Part shown: piece after piece, positions 23,064 through 33,858 of the stretch
Position numbering within the stretch: position 1 is the stretch's first letter
Layout of the letters: every line of letters begins with the position of its first letter
Assembly (NCBI RefSeq): GCF_003086295.3
Contig: NC_092051.1
Coordinates: 80,236,445 to 80,300,444 of the forward strand
Direction of reading: 5' to 3'
DNA from: Arachis hypogaea
Taxonomy: Eukaryota > Streptophyta > Magnoliopsida > Fabales > Fabaceae
Length of the DNA stretch: 64,000 bases
Position numbers and translations under genes: made by a program
The notes under the pieces: generated by a model
The model's input: only the letters and a program-made list of their open reading frames with translations
Told to the model about the DNA's origin: nothing
Database searches by the model: none

Positions 23064-23693
23064 CTTGCAAGGAAGCCCAGGAAGCAGCTGGAACCTGATC
23101 CAAAAATGGTAGAGATATTCAAAAAGGTTGAGGTAACTGTTCCTCTATTTGATGTTATTCAACAGGTACCTAAGTATGCAAAGTTTCTAAAAGATTTATG
23201 TATACATAAAGACAAAATTAATGAATTAGAAACTATTCCTTTAGGAAGTTCCATATCTGCTTTAATGGAAGGTTTACCTGAAAAGTGTAGTGACCCAGGT
23301 CCTTGTATAGTTAATTGTACTATTGGTGGTGTGATAATTTCTGACTGCATGTGTGATTTAGGAGCATGTGTGAGTATAATGCCTTTGTCTATATATGATG
23401 TTTTGAGGCTCCCTCCCTTAAAAAGGTCGGCAGTTCGTTTTGTGTTAGCAGATAAAAGCATTATTACAGTGGTTGGAGTTGCTGAAGATGTATTAGTGGG
23501 CATTAAGGGACTCACGTTTCCCACTGATTTTTATATCCTGGAAATGCCCCAAAATGACTCAGACAAGCCATCATCAATCCTATTCGGAAGACCATTCCTG
23601 AAGACCTCAAAGTTTAAATTAGATGCTTTTTCAGGAACATACTCTTTTGAAATAGATGGCCGAGTAGTGATCTTCAATCTGAATGAGTTATGA
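23064..23693 (+). CDS. Aspartic protease segment of element E
   Basis: Same frame as gag, separated only by the TAA at 23061. A conserved KMVEIFKKVEVTVPL linker leads to the retropepsin-like core CDLGACVSIMPLS (catalytic Asp in DLGA, near 23355). FPTDFYILEMP and ILFGRPFLKTSKFKLD follow. No start codon is expected, since the protease is normally made as a gag fusion. It ends at TGA 23691-23693, which overlaps the ATG of the next frame as ATGA. It would process the polyprotein in the particle. Confidence 0.85.
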   Translation, partial: LARKPRKQLEPDPKMVEIFKKVEVTVPLFDVIQQVPKYAKFLKDLCIHKDKINELETIPLGSSISALMEGLPEKCSDPGPCIVNCTIGGVIISDCMCDLGACVSIMPLSIYDVLRLPPLKRSAVRFVLADKSIITVVGVAEDVLVGIKGLTFPTDFYILEMPQNDSDKPSSILFGRPFLKTSKFKLDAFSGTYSFEIDGRVVIFNLNEL

Positions 23694-26600
23694 AGCATCC
23701 TCCGGAGGATCATTCTATCCTCCAGTGTGACATTATAGATGAAACCATGGCTGAAGTTCACCAGGAGGAATTTGAAGAGAATCACATAGGACAAGGCCCA
23801 AGTGTGGGGACATTCTCAGAGGACAATGACAGTGCCTTACCACTGTTACCAGCTCCAGACAAACCAGAGCCTGAGCATGATCAGAAGTTAGAATTAAAAC
23901 CCCTTCCTCCATACCTCAAATATGCTTACCTTGAAGACGGGCAGAAGTTTCCGGTTATCATTGCAAGGGAACTCACTTCTCAACAGGAAGAGCAGCTACT
24001 TGGTGTGCTGAGGAGGCACAAGAAGGCAATCGGTTGGAGTTTGGCAGACATAGTAGGCATCAATCCTCAAGTCTGTGAGCATAGGATATTTTTAGAAGAG
24101 GGAGCAAGACCTGTCCATCAACCCCAGAGAAGACTGAACCCCACTATCCTAGAGGTTGTCAAAAAGGAAGTGACCAGACTACTAGAGGCAGATATCATCT
24201 ATCCCATCTCAGACAGTTAATGGGTAAGTCCAGTACAAGTGGTGCCAAAGAAGTCTGGAGTCACTACAGTGAAGAATGAGCATGGAGAGCTCATAGCAAC
24301 CAGAGTTCTGAATGCCTGAAGGGTCTGCATTGACTATAGACGCCTCAACCAAGCCACCCGTAAGGATCACTATCCTCTTCCATTCATTGATCAAATGCTG
24401 GATCACCTGTCAGGTAAATCACATCATTATTTTCTAAATGGTTACACAGGTTATTTCCAGATTCATATAGCTCATGAGGATTAGGAAAAGACCACTTTTA
24501 CATGTCCTTTTGGGACTTATGCTTACAAGAGAATGCCCTTTGGCTTGTGCAATGCACCAGCTACTTTTCAGAGGTGCATGATGAGTCTTTTATCTAATCT
24601 TATTGAGGACTGTATGGAGGTTTTTATGGATGATTTTAGTGTTTATGGCGATTCCTTTAGCCTTTGCTTAGACGGATTATCTAGAGTATTAGATAGATGT
24701 GTCAGTACAAACCTGGTATTAAATTTTGAAAAATGTCACTTTATGGTTAAACAAGGGATTGTACTAGGACGTGTTGTGTCTAACACTGGCATTTCTGTAG
24801 ATCCAGCAAAGGTGGATGTTATTTCTAGTTTACCTTACCCCTCTTCTGTGAGGGATGTCTGTTCTTTCCTTGGCCATGCAGGTTTTTACAGGAGGTTCAT
24901 TAAGGACTTCAGTAAGGTAGCACTTCCCTTATCCAGGCTACTGTACAAAGATATTGAGTTCGAGTTCAGTGAAAATTGCAAACAAGCGTTTGATAAGCTG
25001 AAGACCGCACTGACTCAAGCTCCAATTGTGAGAGGACCAGACTGGAGCCAACCATTTGAAATAATGTGTGATGCTTCCAACCATGCCGTAGGAGCAGCAC
25101 TGGCTCAGCGTGAAGGTAAGGATCCTTTTGTTATTGCTTATGCGTCTAAAACTTTAGATGCCGCTCAGTCGAATTACACTACTACTGAGAAAGAGCTTCT
25201 TGCTATTGTTTTTGCTATGGATAAATTCCGAGCCTATTTACTTGGTACTAAAGTAGTAGTGTATTCAGACCACGCAGCTCTAAAGTATTTATTAGCTAAA
25301 AAGGAGTCCAAACCAACGCTTATACATTGGATACTGCTATTACAATAATTTGATTTGGAAATTAAGGACAGGAGTGGTAACCAGAATTTAGTGGCAGACC
25401 ACTTGAGTTGCCTTGAACATATTACAGATGACTCTACTCCTATAGCTGATAATTTCCCATTTGATAACCTGCAAGCAGTATCTGAGATAGTCCCTTGGTA
25501 TGCACCTGTAGCTAATTATCTAGTTAGCCGCACTTTTCCTCCACACTTTTCTAAGCATCAAAGAGACAAGCTGAAAAGCGAGTCTAAATATTATATATGG
25601 GATGACCCATATTTATGAAGATGTGGCACTGACCAGGTAATTAGACGGTGTGTGCCTCAATCAGAAATCTAGTCCATCTTAGAGTCCTGTCACTCATCTG
25701 AGAGTGGAGGACATTTTGGCCCTCAAAGAACTGCTAGAAAAATCTTAGACTGTAGATTCTGGTGGCCTACTCTTTTTAAGGACGCTGCTGAATTTTGTAG
25801 ATCTTGTTTTCCATGCCAGAAATTTGGTAATATATCCAGGATGGATGAGATGCCTCAACAGATTATGCTTTTCTGTCAAATTTTTGATGTTTTAGGCATT
25901 GACTTCATGGGTCCATTTCTAAATTCTAATGGTTATTTCTATATATTGTTAGCTGTGGATTACGTTTCCAAATGGGTGGAAGCAATTCCTACCCGCAATG
26001 ATGATGCTAACACTGTTGTTTCCTTTGTGAGAAACCATATTATTTGTCGCTTTGGATCACCACGAGCAATCGTGAGTGATCAAGGAACCCATTTTTGTAA
26101 CAGGAGACTAACGGGACTAATGAAGAAGCATGGGATAATTCATAAAGTTGCAACAGCCTACCATCCTCAGACTAATGGGCAAGCCGAGGTGTCAAATAGA
26201 GAGATAAAGCGTATCTTGCAGAAGATAGTCAAACCTCATAGAAGAGACTGAAGCACCAGGCTACAAGATGCACTCTAGGCATACAGAACAGCATACAAAA
26301 CACCCATTGGGATGACTCCTTTCCGCTTAGTTTATGGAAAAGCTTGTCATCTCCCTGTTGAAGTTGAGCACAAAGCCTTCTGGGCAGTAAAGGAATGCAA
26401 CATGGGAATTGAAAAAGCCGGAGCTGAAAGGAAGTTACAACTGCAGGAACTGGAGAGCCTTCGCCTAGAAGCTTATAAGAACTCAAGACTATACAAGGAG
26501 AAGATGAAGGCTGTACATGATCAGCACATCAAGAGGAAAGAGTTCCAACCTGGGGACTTAGTCCTCCTTTATAAATCTCAACTGAGGCTCATGCCAGGCA

Positions 26601-26800
26601 AGTTGAGATCAAGATGGGAAGGTCCATACAGAGTAGAGAAGGCCGAACCGTACGGAGTTTATCACCTAAGCCATCCTTCAAGCTCTGAACTTATCAAAGT
26701 TAATGGACATCGTTTAAAGCTGTACCATGGTGAGAAGCTGAAGAAAAACAAGGAGCTCGAGATCTTTCTCTTGGAAGATCCCCACATAGCCGAAGACTGA
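23690..26800 (+). pseudogene. pol of element E: RT, RNase H, integrase (eight stops, no frameshift)
   Basis: One frame from ATG 23690 to stop 26798-26800, broken by stops at 24218, 24317, 24482, 25346, 25616, 25670, 26249 and 26276. [56 protein letters not shown]. RNase [51 protein letters not shown]. Integrase: CHSSESGGHFG, then CFPCQKFGN (intact HHCC pattern), then [16 protein letters not shown] and [13 protein letters not shown] (DDE), and C-terminus [14 protein letters not shown] and VNGHRLKLY. Most stops replace codons expected to be CAA/CAG or TGG, so C-to-T or G-to-A changes explain nearly all. Copying and integration would need this product. Confidence 0.9.
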
Positions 26801-26843
26801 GCTAGTGGAGCATCCAACTTACGGACGTTAAAGCAAAGTGCTA

Positions 26844-26861
26844 GGTGGGAGACAACCCACC
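26844..26861 (+). ncRNA. Post-stop hairpin H1 (element E)
   Basis: GGTGGG-AGACAA-CCCACC, 43 nt after the pol stop, preceded by AGCA-AAG-TGCT. One loop base differs from the AGGCAA of other families, and the stem differs but pairs fully. Confidence 0.75.
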
Positions 26862-26973
26862 ATGGTATGATCGTTCTATTCCCTATTTTTTTATTTTTTT
26901 ATTCAATAACTCTTCTCTTCATTAGTACATCTCGTGTATCTACATTTCCATACTTTTATTTAAAAAAAAATTC

Positions 26974-27505
26974 ACGCGACGCGACCGCCTTATTGACGCA
27001 TCCGCGTCGTAGGTGTGGGAGAGAATAATAAATTGAATAGAGAGTCACGCGAAAGCGTGGCTGGAGGCGTGCCAATGGCACAAATCGTCCCACGCGACCG
27101 CGTCGCCAACGTTACCACGTCATATGGGAATAATGGCCTCCCACGCGACCGCGTGCCCCACGCGGCCGCGTAACCAGGATTTCGACGTCAAAGTGGTGCA
27201 CACCCGAAAGTTGTGCTAGAGTGGTGCTGGACTGGCGCTGGACGCGCAGTCCCTCTCACGCGATCGCGTGCCCCACGTGTCTGTGTCGTATCCCAATAAT
27301 TGCCCACTCACGCGATCGCATGCCCCATGCAATCGCGTCACCCAAAATTTGGCATTTAATGATTTTGAACAGAGAGCTGTGCGAGTGCGCGGCTGCCTTC
27401 GCGCCAATGGCATAAAACGGGTCACGCGACCGCGTGACCGACGCGACCGCGTCATTCAGTTTAAGCGCAAGTCGCACGATCGCGTGCTCCACGCGACCGC
27501 ATCGC
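26974..27505 (+). repeat. Internal array of CACGCGACCGCGT palindromes (element E)
   Basis: About 14 CpG-rich words, several in pairs about 15-18 bp apart (27142/27159, 27309/27327, 27423/27440, 27475/27490). Same vocabulary as E's LTR array, placed between pol and ORF2. Overlapping open frames on both strands here are by-products of the repeat. Confidence 0.85.
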
Positions 27506-28329
27506 TTGCGCCGCACAGTTTTCCTAATTTGCCAATTATCATATCTTTTTCTCCCCAAATCCTATTTTCTCTTTTCCCTCCTTATTTCTTCTCCCTTCCT
27601 TCCTCCCTTCTTCCTTCTTTCTCACTTTTTACTCTCTCTCACCCTATTAACAAGGTTCTTCTTGTTCTCCTTCCCTCCTTACTTTTCTATTATTCTTCTT
27701 ATTTTTATATGTTATCTTCTTTTCTTTTCTTTTTACTTTCATTACTCATATCTTCCTTTTCTTCCTTTCTTTTTCCTTTTTACTTGGTGTTATAAATTTA
27801 TTTGAGTCATTGTTTTTCATTATATGCTTGTGGATTGTTGTAAATTTGTTTGACAATTATATATTGCTTTTTAAGGGATTACTTGCATGTTTAAATTCTT
27901 ATTTTCAAGAGCTTCTTCTACATGCATGCTATGTGTTTGTGAAAAAGCCCATATGGCATTATGAACTTCTTTACATTTTTCTACTCTAATATTCAATGCT
28001 TTCTTTTCACAAATTCCCTTTACTATTTTATTCATTGAATTTAATTGTCAATATAAACGTGATGGTTAGTTACGAGTGATAACATATTTTAATTGGACAC
28101 TGAATGCTTGATCTATGCTACTCATGCCTTTGCCTGCATGCCAATAAACCCCCTTGCATTTATTTGTCCCCATATGCACTTGCTATATTTCCATTGATGA
28201 CTTTTTCCATGTGGTCATAACCATGAGTTAACGTCATTCTTCTTTATTGTGCATTGATTATCACTTACACCACCCTCTTCCTTGCTCTACCCCTGTAAAT
28301 TTAATTTACTTTCTCTTTCCTTTTTCAGG
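27506..28329 (+). other. Pyrimidine-rich spacer upstream of E ORF2
   Basis: Long CT-rich tract (27545-27785), then ordinary AT-rich sequence to the ORF2 ATG. No H2 hairpin, AAGTTTGGTGT or clear TATA box was found, unlike the spacers of B and F. Confidence 0.6.
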
Positions 28330-29414
28330 ATGGCCACCAAGAAAGGAAAGGAGAAAGTTGCCCCCAAACAACCAGCAAGAAGAGGTACAAAAAAAGCATT
28401 AGTAGCAGAACCCTCTTCAACTGCGGTAAAGCCCTCAACAAAGAAGATTAAGAGGATCATAAAGGTTGATGATAAAGAAAGAGCCTTCCCAGCAAAGGAC
28501 ACTACGCGATTCCCCAATTGCTACTGTGAGCAGATGTTCCCCATCCTGGCAGAAAGGAGTTACAACAACGAATACCTTCTTCTCCTCCCAAACCATATTG
28601 CTACATTTGTTGAGCCGCAGATTACACGAAGACAATGGGATTTCCTACAGAGACAGCCAAGGCAGGTCAATCTTTCTTGGGTAGTCGAGTTCTACTCCAA
28701 CTTTCACCTACCAACCCTGCAGTCTGTCTATGTCCGTCAGAAGCAAGTCCCCATTACTGAAGAAGCCATTCAAAAAGCTCTAGGTCTTCCCCCTGTTCCA
28801 GAAGGATTGGACGCCTTTAAAGAAGCCGCACTCAAGCGCCAGATGTACCAATTTGACTGGGATGCCGTTCTTAGAGTTATCACACTACCTGGCAGCAGAT
28901 GGATCTACGGATACCATCGTACCCGCCCTAAGGGAATTTCGGCTTCAGCACTTACCTTAGAGGCTCGCGTATGGGCACAGATTATGACCCATTACGTCTT
29001 TCCGAGCACTCACGAGTCCTCCTTCACTGCGGACATGGCCGTTCTACTATGGTGCATCCTTACAGACCAACCTCTGAATCTACCAAGACATATCTGGAAT
29101 GCCATGGGACACGTACAAATCACTGGCGACTTACCTTTTCCAGCCCTGGTATCAGATCTTGTCTCAGCCGCCAGAGTCTCCTACAGAGCTGGGGACACCA
29201 AAGCCATGCTTCCCCGGGATGATCAGTATGTCCCTAACGGGAAGTACCTTAGACTTCCAGCAGCCACTATCAGCCAGCCTACTGAACCTGTTGAAGATAT
29301 TCCTTCTTCAACACCACAAGCACCCACTACTGATCAACTGCTCCATCAGATACTTGAAAAGTTGGATCGGCATGAACAGAAAGCTAAGATGAGAGAGCGC
29401 CGTAACAAGCGCCG
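28330..29414 (+). pseudogene. ORF2 of element E, split by element B near its 3' end
   Basis: ATG 28330 (MATKKGKEK) opens a basic N-terminus followed by a folded-looking core: LAERSYNNEYLL, RQWDFLQRQP, VNLSWVVEFYSNF, VPITEEAIQKALGLP, then ARVWAQIMTHYVFPSTHES and ADMAVLLWCILTDQPLNLP. It ends in a helical, basic KAKMRERRNKRR tail. Uninterrupted for 361 codons to the B insertion; the last codons and stop lie after B, at 40367-40400. It is a more distant member of the ORF2 group of A, B, D and F (shared VEFYSN and FxxT-like positions). No enzyme motif recognised. Role unknown. Confidence 0.8.
29410..29414 (+). other. Target-site duplication of element B, left copy
   Basis: CGCCG directly before the 5' LTR. 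The right copy is 40362-40366. Confidence 0.93.
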
Positions 29415-30014
29415 TGATGAGCGGATAATTTATACGCTTTTTGGCATTGTTTTTAGTATGTTTTTAGTAGGATCTAGTTACTTTTAGGGATGTTTTCATT
29501 AGTTTTTATGTTAAATTCACATTTCTGGACTTTACTATGAGTTTGTGTGTTTTTCTGTGATTTCAGGTATTTTCTGGCTGAAATTGAGGGACTTGAGCAG
29601 AAATCAGATTCAGAGGTTGAAGAAGGACTGCTGATGCTGTTGGATTCTGACCTCCCTGCACTCAAAGTGGATTTTCTGGAGCTACAGAACTCGAAATGGC
29701 ACGTTTCCAATTGCGTTGGAAAGTAGCCATCCAGGGCTTTCCAGAAATATATAATAGTTCATACTTTGGCCAAGAATAGATGACGTAAACTGGCGTTCAA
29801 CGCCAGCCTTCTGCCCAAATCTGGCGTCCAGCGCCAGAAAAGGATCCAAAACCAGAGTTGAACGCCCAAACTGGCACAGAAACTGGCGTTCAACTCCACA
29901 AATAGCCTCTGCACGTGCTACACTTAAGCTCAGCCCAAACACACACCAAGTGGGCCCAGGAAGTGGATTTATGCATCAATTACTCACTCATGTAAACCCT
30001 AGTGACTAGTTTAT

Positions 30015-30022
30015 TATAAATA
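30015..30022 (+). promoter_or_regulatory. TATA box of B 5' LTR
   Basis: TATAAATA followed by GG, downstream of the palindrome array. The identical word in the 3' LTR is at 39211-39218. Confidence 0.65.
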
Positions 30023-31012
30023 GGACCTCTTACTATTGTATTAGACGTCTTTTTGACCATCTTTGGATTACCTTATGATCCTTTGATCATGTTTTAGGGG
30101 GCTGGCCATCTCGGCCATGCCTGGACTTTCACTTATGTATTTTTAACGGTAGAGTTTCTACACTCCATAGATTAATGTTTGGAGCTCTGCTGTTCCTCAA
30201 AGATTAATGCAAAGTACTACTGTTTTCTATTCAATTCTTCTTATTTTGCTTCTAAGATATCCATTCGCACCCAAGAACGTGATGAAGGTGATGATTATGT
30301 GTGACGCTCATCATCCTTCTCCCTTATGAACGCGTGCCTGACAAACACTTCCGTTCTACATGAATTAAGCTAGAATGAATATCTCTTAGATCTCCTAACC
30401 AGAATCTTCGTGGCGTAAGCTAGAATGATGGCGGCATTCAAGAGAATCCGGAAGGTCTAAACCTTGTCTGTGGTATTCCGAGTAGGATTCAATGATTGAA
30501 TGACTGTGATGAGCTCCTAACTCGCGATTGCAGGGCGTTAGTGACAGACGCAAAAGGATAGTAAATCCTATTCCAGCATGATCGAGAACCGACAGATGAA
30601 TAGCCGTGCCGTGACAGGGTGCGTGAGCATATTATTCACTGAGAGGATAAGATGAAGCCATTGACAAGGGTGATGCCTCCAGACGATTAGCCGTGCCGTG
30701 ACAGGGCATTGGATCATTTTCCCGAGAGATGACCGAAAGTAGCCATTGACAGTGGTGATGTATCACATAAAGCCAGCCATGGAAAGGAGTAAGACTGATT
30801 GGATGAAGATAGCAGGAAAGCAGAGGTTCAGAGGAACGAAAAGCATCTCCATTCGCTTATCTGAAATTACTACCAATGAATTACATAAGTATCTCTATCC
30901 CTATTTTATTATATAATATTCGAAAACACCATTATCACTTTATATCTGCCTGACTGATATTTACAAGGTGACCATAGCTTGCTTCATACCAACAATCTCT
31001 GTGGGATTCGAC

Positions 31013-31028
31013 CCTTACTCACGTAAGG
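31013..31028 (+). ncRNA. U5 hairpin after GGGATTCGACC (element B)
   Basis: CCTTAC-TCAC-GTAAGG directly after a GATTCGAC word. Counterparts: 14345-14360 (F), 40209-40224 (B 3' LTR), 8101-8116 (A, different stem and loop) and 21052-21064 (E, different stem). Confidence 0.6.
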
Positions 31029-31171
31029 TATTACTTGGACGACCCAGTGCACTTGCTGGTTAGTTGTATCGAAGTTGTGACAATCATGAATTAAGATCAG
31101 AGCACCAAGCTTTGGAGCCATTACCAGGATTTGTTCGAGCCTGGAGATCACAATTTCATGCACCAAGTTTT

Positions 31172-31188
31172 TGGCGCCGTTGCCGGGG
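31172..31188 (+). promoter_or_regulatory. Primer-binding site of B (exact tRNA-Asp match)
   Basis: TGGCGCCGTTGCCGGGG, perfect complement of the 3' end of plant tRNA-Asp, six bases after the LTR. Confidence 0.93.
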
Positions 31189-33068
31189 ATTGTTTGAGTT
31201 TGGACAACTGACGGCTCATCTTGTTGCTCAGATTAGGTAATTTTCTTTTTATTTTATTTTCTTTTCAAAAATTTTTCAAAAATATTTCTAAAATTTTCTC
31301 ATCTGTTTTCGAAAAAAAATAAAAATGTTTTCAAAAATTTTATTCAAGATTTTTAAGAATGAATTCTAGTGTTTCATGAAGCATGTTGAAGCCTGGCTGG
31401 CTGTAAAGCCATGTCTAAATTCTTTTGGACTGAGGCTTCAACTAATAACTTCAATGCATGTAATTCCATATATCACAGCTTGGCTGGCCATTGGCCATGT
31501 CTAGTGTTTTGGACTGGAGCTTTCATTGAAAGCTTGGCTGGCTAGTGAGCCATGTCTAATTCCTGGACTAAAGCTTTAGACTAACATGGCAAGATTCCTG
31601 GAATTCATATTAAAAATTTTGGAATCCTTATTTTTTCTTTTAAATTTTCGAAAAATATAAATAAAAATCCAAAAAAATTAGAAAATCATAAAAATCAAAA
31701 ATATTTTCTGTTTCTTGTTTGAGTCTTGAGTCACATTATAAGTTTGGTGTCACTTGCATATGCATCTTGCATTTTTTGAAAATATCATGCATTCATAGTG
31801 TTCTTCATGATCTTCAAGTTGTTCTTGGTAAGTCTTCTTGTTTGATCTTGATGATTTTTTGTTTTGTGTCTTTTCATGTTTATCATATGCATTCTTGAAT
31901 TCTTAGTGTCTAAGCATTAAAGAATTCTAAGTTTGGTGTCTTGCATGTTTTCTTTGCATTAAAAATTTTTCAAAAATATGTTCTTGGTGTTCATCATGAC
32001 ATTCAAAGTGTTCTTGGTGTTCATCTTGACATTCATAGCATTCTTGCATGCATTCATTGTTTTGATCTAAAAATTTCATGCATTGCATAATTTTCATGTT
32101 TTTCATAAAAATTTCAAAAATAAAAAAAATATCTTTCCTTTTTTCTCTCATCAAATTCGAAAATTTGGATTGACTTATTCAAAAATTTTTAAAATCAAAT
32201 TGTTTCTCATGAGTCAAATCAAATTTTCAATTTGAAAATCTTATCTTTTTCAAAATCTTTTTCAAAAATCAAATCTTTTTCAAAATTCTTAGCTATTTTC
32301 GAAAATTCCAAAAATATTTTTCAAAAATCTTTTTCTTATTTTTATACCAAATTTTCGAAAATAACATAGTCAATTAATGTTTTGATTCAAAAATTTGAAG
32401 TTTGTTACTTGCTTGTTAAGAAAGATTCAAACTTTAAGTTCTAGAATCATATCTTGTGATTTCTTGTGAATCAAGTCATTAATTGAGATTTTAAAAATCA
32501 AATCTTTTTCAAAAACTAATTTCTATCATATCTTTTCAAAAATATCTTCTTATCTTATCTTTTTCAAAAATATCTTTTCAAAATATCTTTCCTAACCTCC
32601 TAACTTCCTATCTTTTCAAAATTTGTTTCAACTAACTAACTAACTTTTTGTTTGTTTCTTAACTTTTTCAAAACCACCTAACTAATTCTCTCTTTCTAAA
32701 TTTTCGAAAATATCTCCCCCTTTTTAAAAAATTTCTTTTTAATTAACTAATTATTTTTATTTTTATTTTTGATTTCAAAAATTTTCGAAAAAAATACTAA
32801 ACATTTTTCAAAAACTATTTTCAAAAATCACTAACTCTTTTTTAAAATAATTTTCGAAAATTTCCTCCTTCTCTCTCATCTTATTCTATTTATTTATTCA
32901 TCTCCTAACATCTCATCTCACCTCTCTTCCATCCTCACAGATGTGTTTCTTCCATTATATTACATTCTTTGTCTCCCTCTTTTCTTCCACTCACAAAGGG
33001 ATCCCTATACTATGGTATAAAGGATCTCTATTATTATTATTATTTTTCTGTGCCTTCTTCTTTGTCAT
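31189..33068 (+). other. Leader of element B
   Basis: About 1.9 kb of T-rich noncoding sequence. It contains the three RNA repeats, two AAGTTTGGTGT words (31740, 31929), seven exact TTTTCGAAAA palindromes and long TTTTTCAAAAATC low-complexity runs. No gene was found. Confidence 0.7.
31391..31575 (+). ncRNA. Three two-stem RNA repeats in B leader
   Basis: Units at 31391-31436, 31478-31521 and 31529-31575 share GGCTGGC, GCCATGTCTA and TGGACT. Each has an inner stem-loop: GGCT-GTAA-AGCC, GGCC-ATT-GGCC, GGCT-AGTG-AGCC. An outer stem joins the GCCT/AGCT-type start to the AGGC/AGCT-type end. They lie about 200 nt after the PBS, where packaging or dimer signals usually sit. Confidence 0.65.
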
Positions 33069-33855
33069 ATGAGCAGGAGCAAGGATAAGAACATTCTTGT
33101 GGAAGCAGATCCAGAACCTGAAAGGACTCTGAAGAAAAAATTAAGAGAAGCTAAAATACAACAATCCAGAGATAACCTTTCAGAAATTTTCGAACAGGCA
33201 GAGGAGATGGCAGCCGAAAATAATAATAATGTAAGGAAGATGCTTGGTGACTTTACTGCATCTAATTCCAATTTACATGGAAGAAGCATCTCCATTCCTG
33301 CCATTGGAGCAAACAACTTTGAGCTGAAACCTCAATTAGTTTCTCTGATGCAGCAGAACTGCAAGTTTCATGGACTTTCATCTGAAGATCCTTTTCAGTT
33401 CTTAACTGAATTCTTGCAGATATGTGATACTGTAAAGACTAATGGAGTAGATCCTAGTCTACAGGCTCATGCTTTTCCCTTTTGCGGTAAGAGACAGAGC
33501 TAGATTATGGTTGGATTCTCAACCCAAAGACAGCCTGAACTCTTGGGATAAGCTGGTCACGGCTTTCTTTGCCAAGTACTTTCCTCCTCAAAAGCTGAGC
33601 AAGCTTAGAGCTGATGTTCAAACCATCAGGCAGAAAGAAGGTGAATCCCTCTATGAAGCTTGGGAAAGATACAAACAGTTGACCAAAAAGTGTCCTTCTG
33701 ACATGCTTTCAGAATGGACCATCCTGGATATATTCTATGATGGTCTGTCTGAGTTATCTAAGATGTCACTGGACACTTCTGCAGGTGGATCCATTCACCT
33801 AAAGAAAACGCCTGCAGAAGCTCAAGAACTCATTGACATGGTTGCTAATAACTAG
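33069..33855 (+). pseudogene. Gag N-terminal part of element B (frameshift and stop)
   Basis: ATG 33069 (MSRSKDKN) starts a gag related to those of A, D and F, with an NNFELKPQLVSLMQQNC motif. A one-base shift near 33460-33485 breaks the frame. The second frame carries ARLWLDSQP, LVTAFFAKYFPPQ and ESLYEAWERYKQL, then ends at TAG 33853-33855, where the same frame simply resumes at 33859. The stop fits a CAG-to-TAG change. Despite the young LTRs the gene is already broken. Confidence 0.85.
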
Positions 33856-33858
33856 TTC

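Larger units (their letters stand above)
29415..31165 (+). repeat. 5' LTR of element B (1751 bp)
   Basis: Starts TGATGAGCGG and ends CATGCACCA. Includes a TGGCGTTCAACGCCA palindrome array (about 29790-29895), TATAAATA at 30015 and the U5 hairpin at 31013-31028. Confidence 0.94.

Noticed and set aside
23799..23810. AAGTGTGGGGAC as an internal polypurine tract in E
   Set aside because: It is within coding sequence (GPSVGTF), lacks an adjacent hairpin and has no counterpart in F; could be chance.
27216..27558. Open frames on both strands over the internal CpG array
   Set aside because: Repeat-derived and low complexity; lie between pol and ORF2 of element E.
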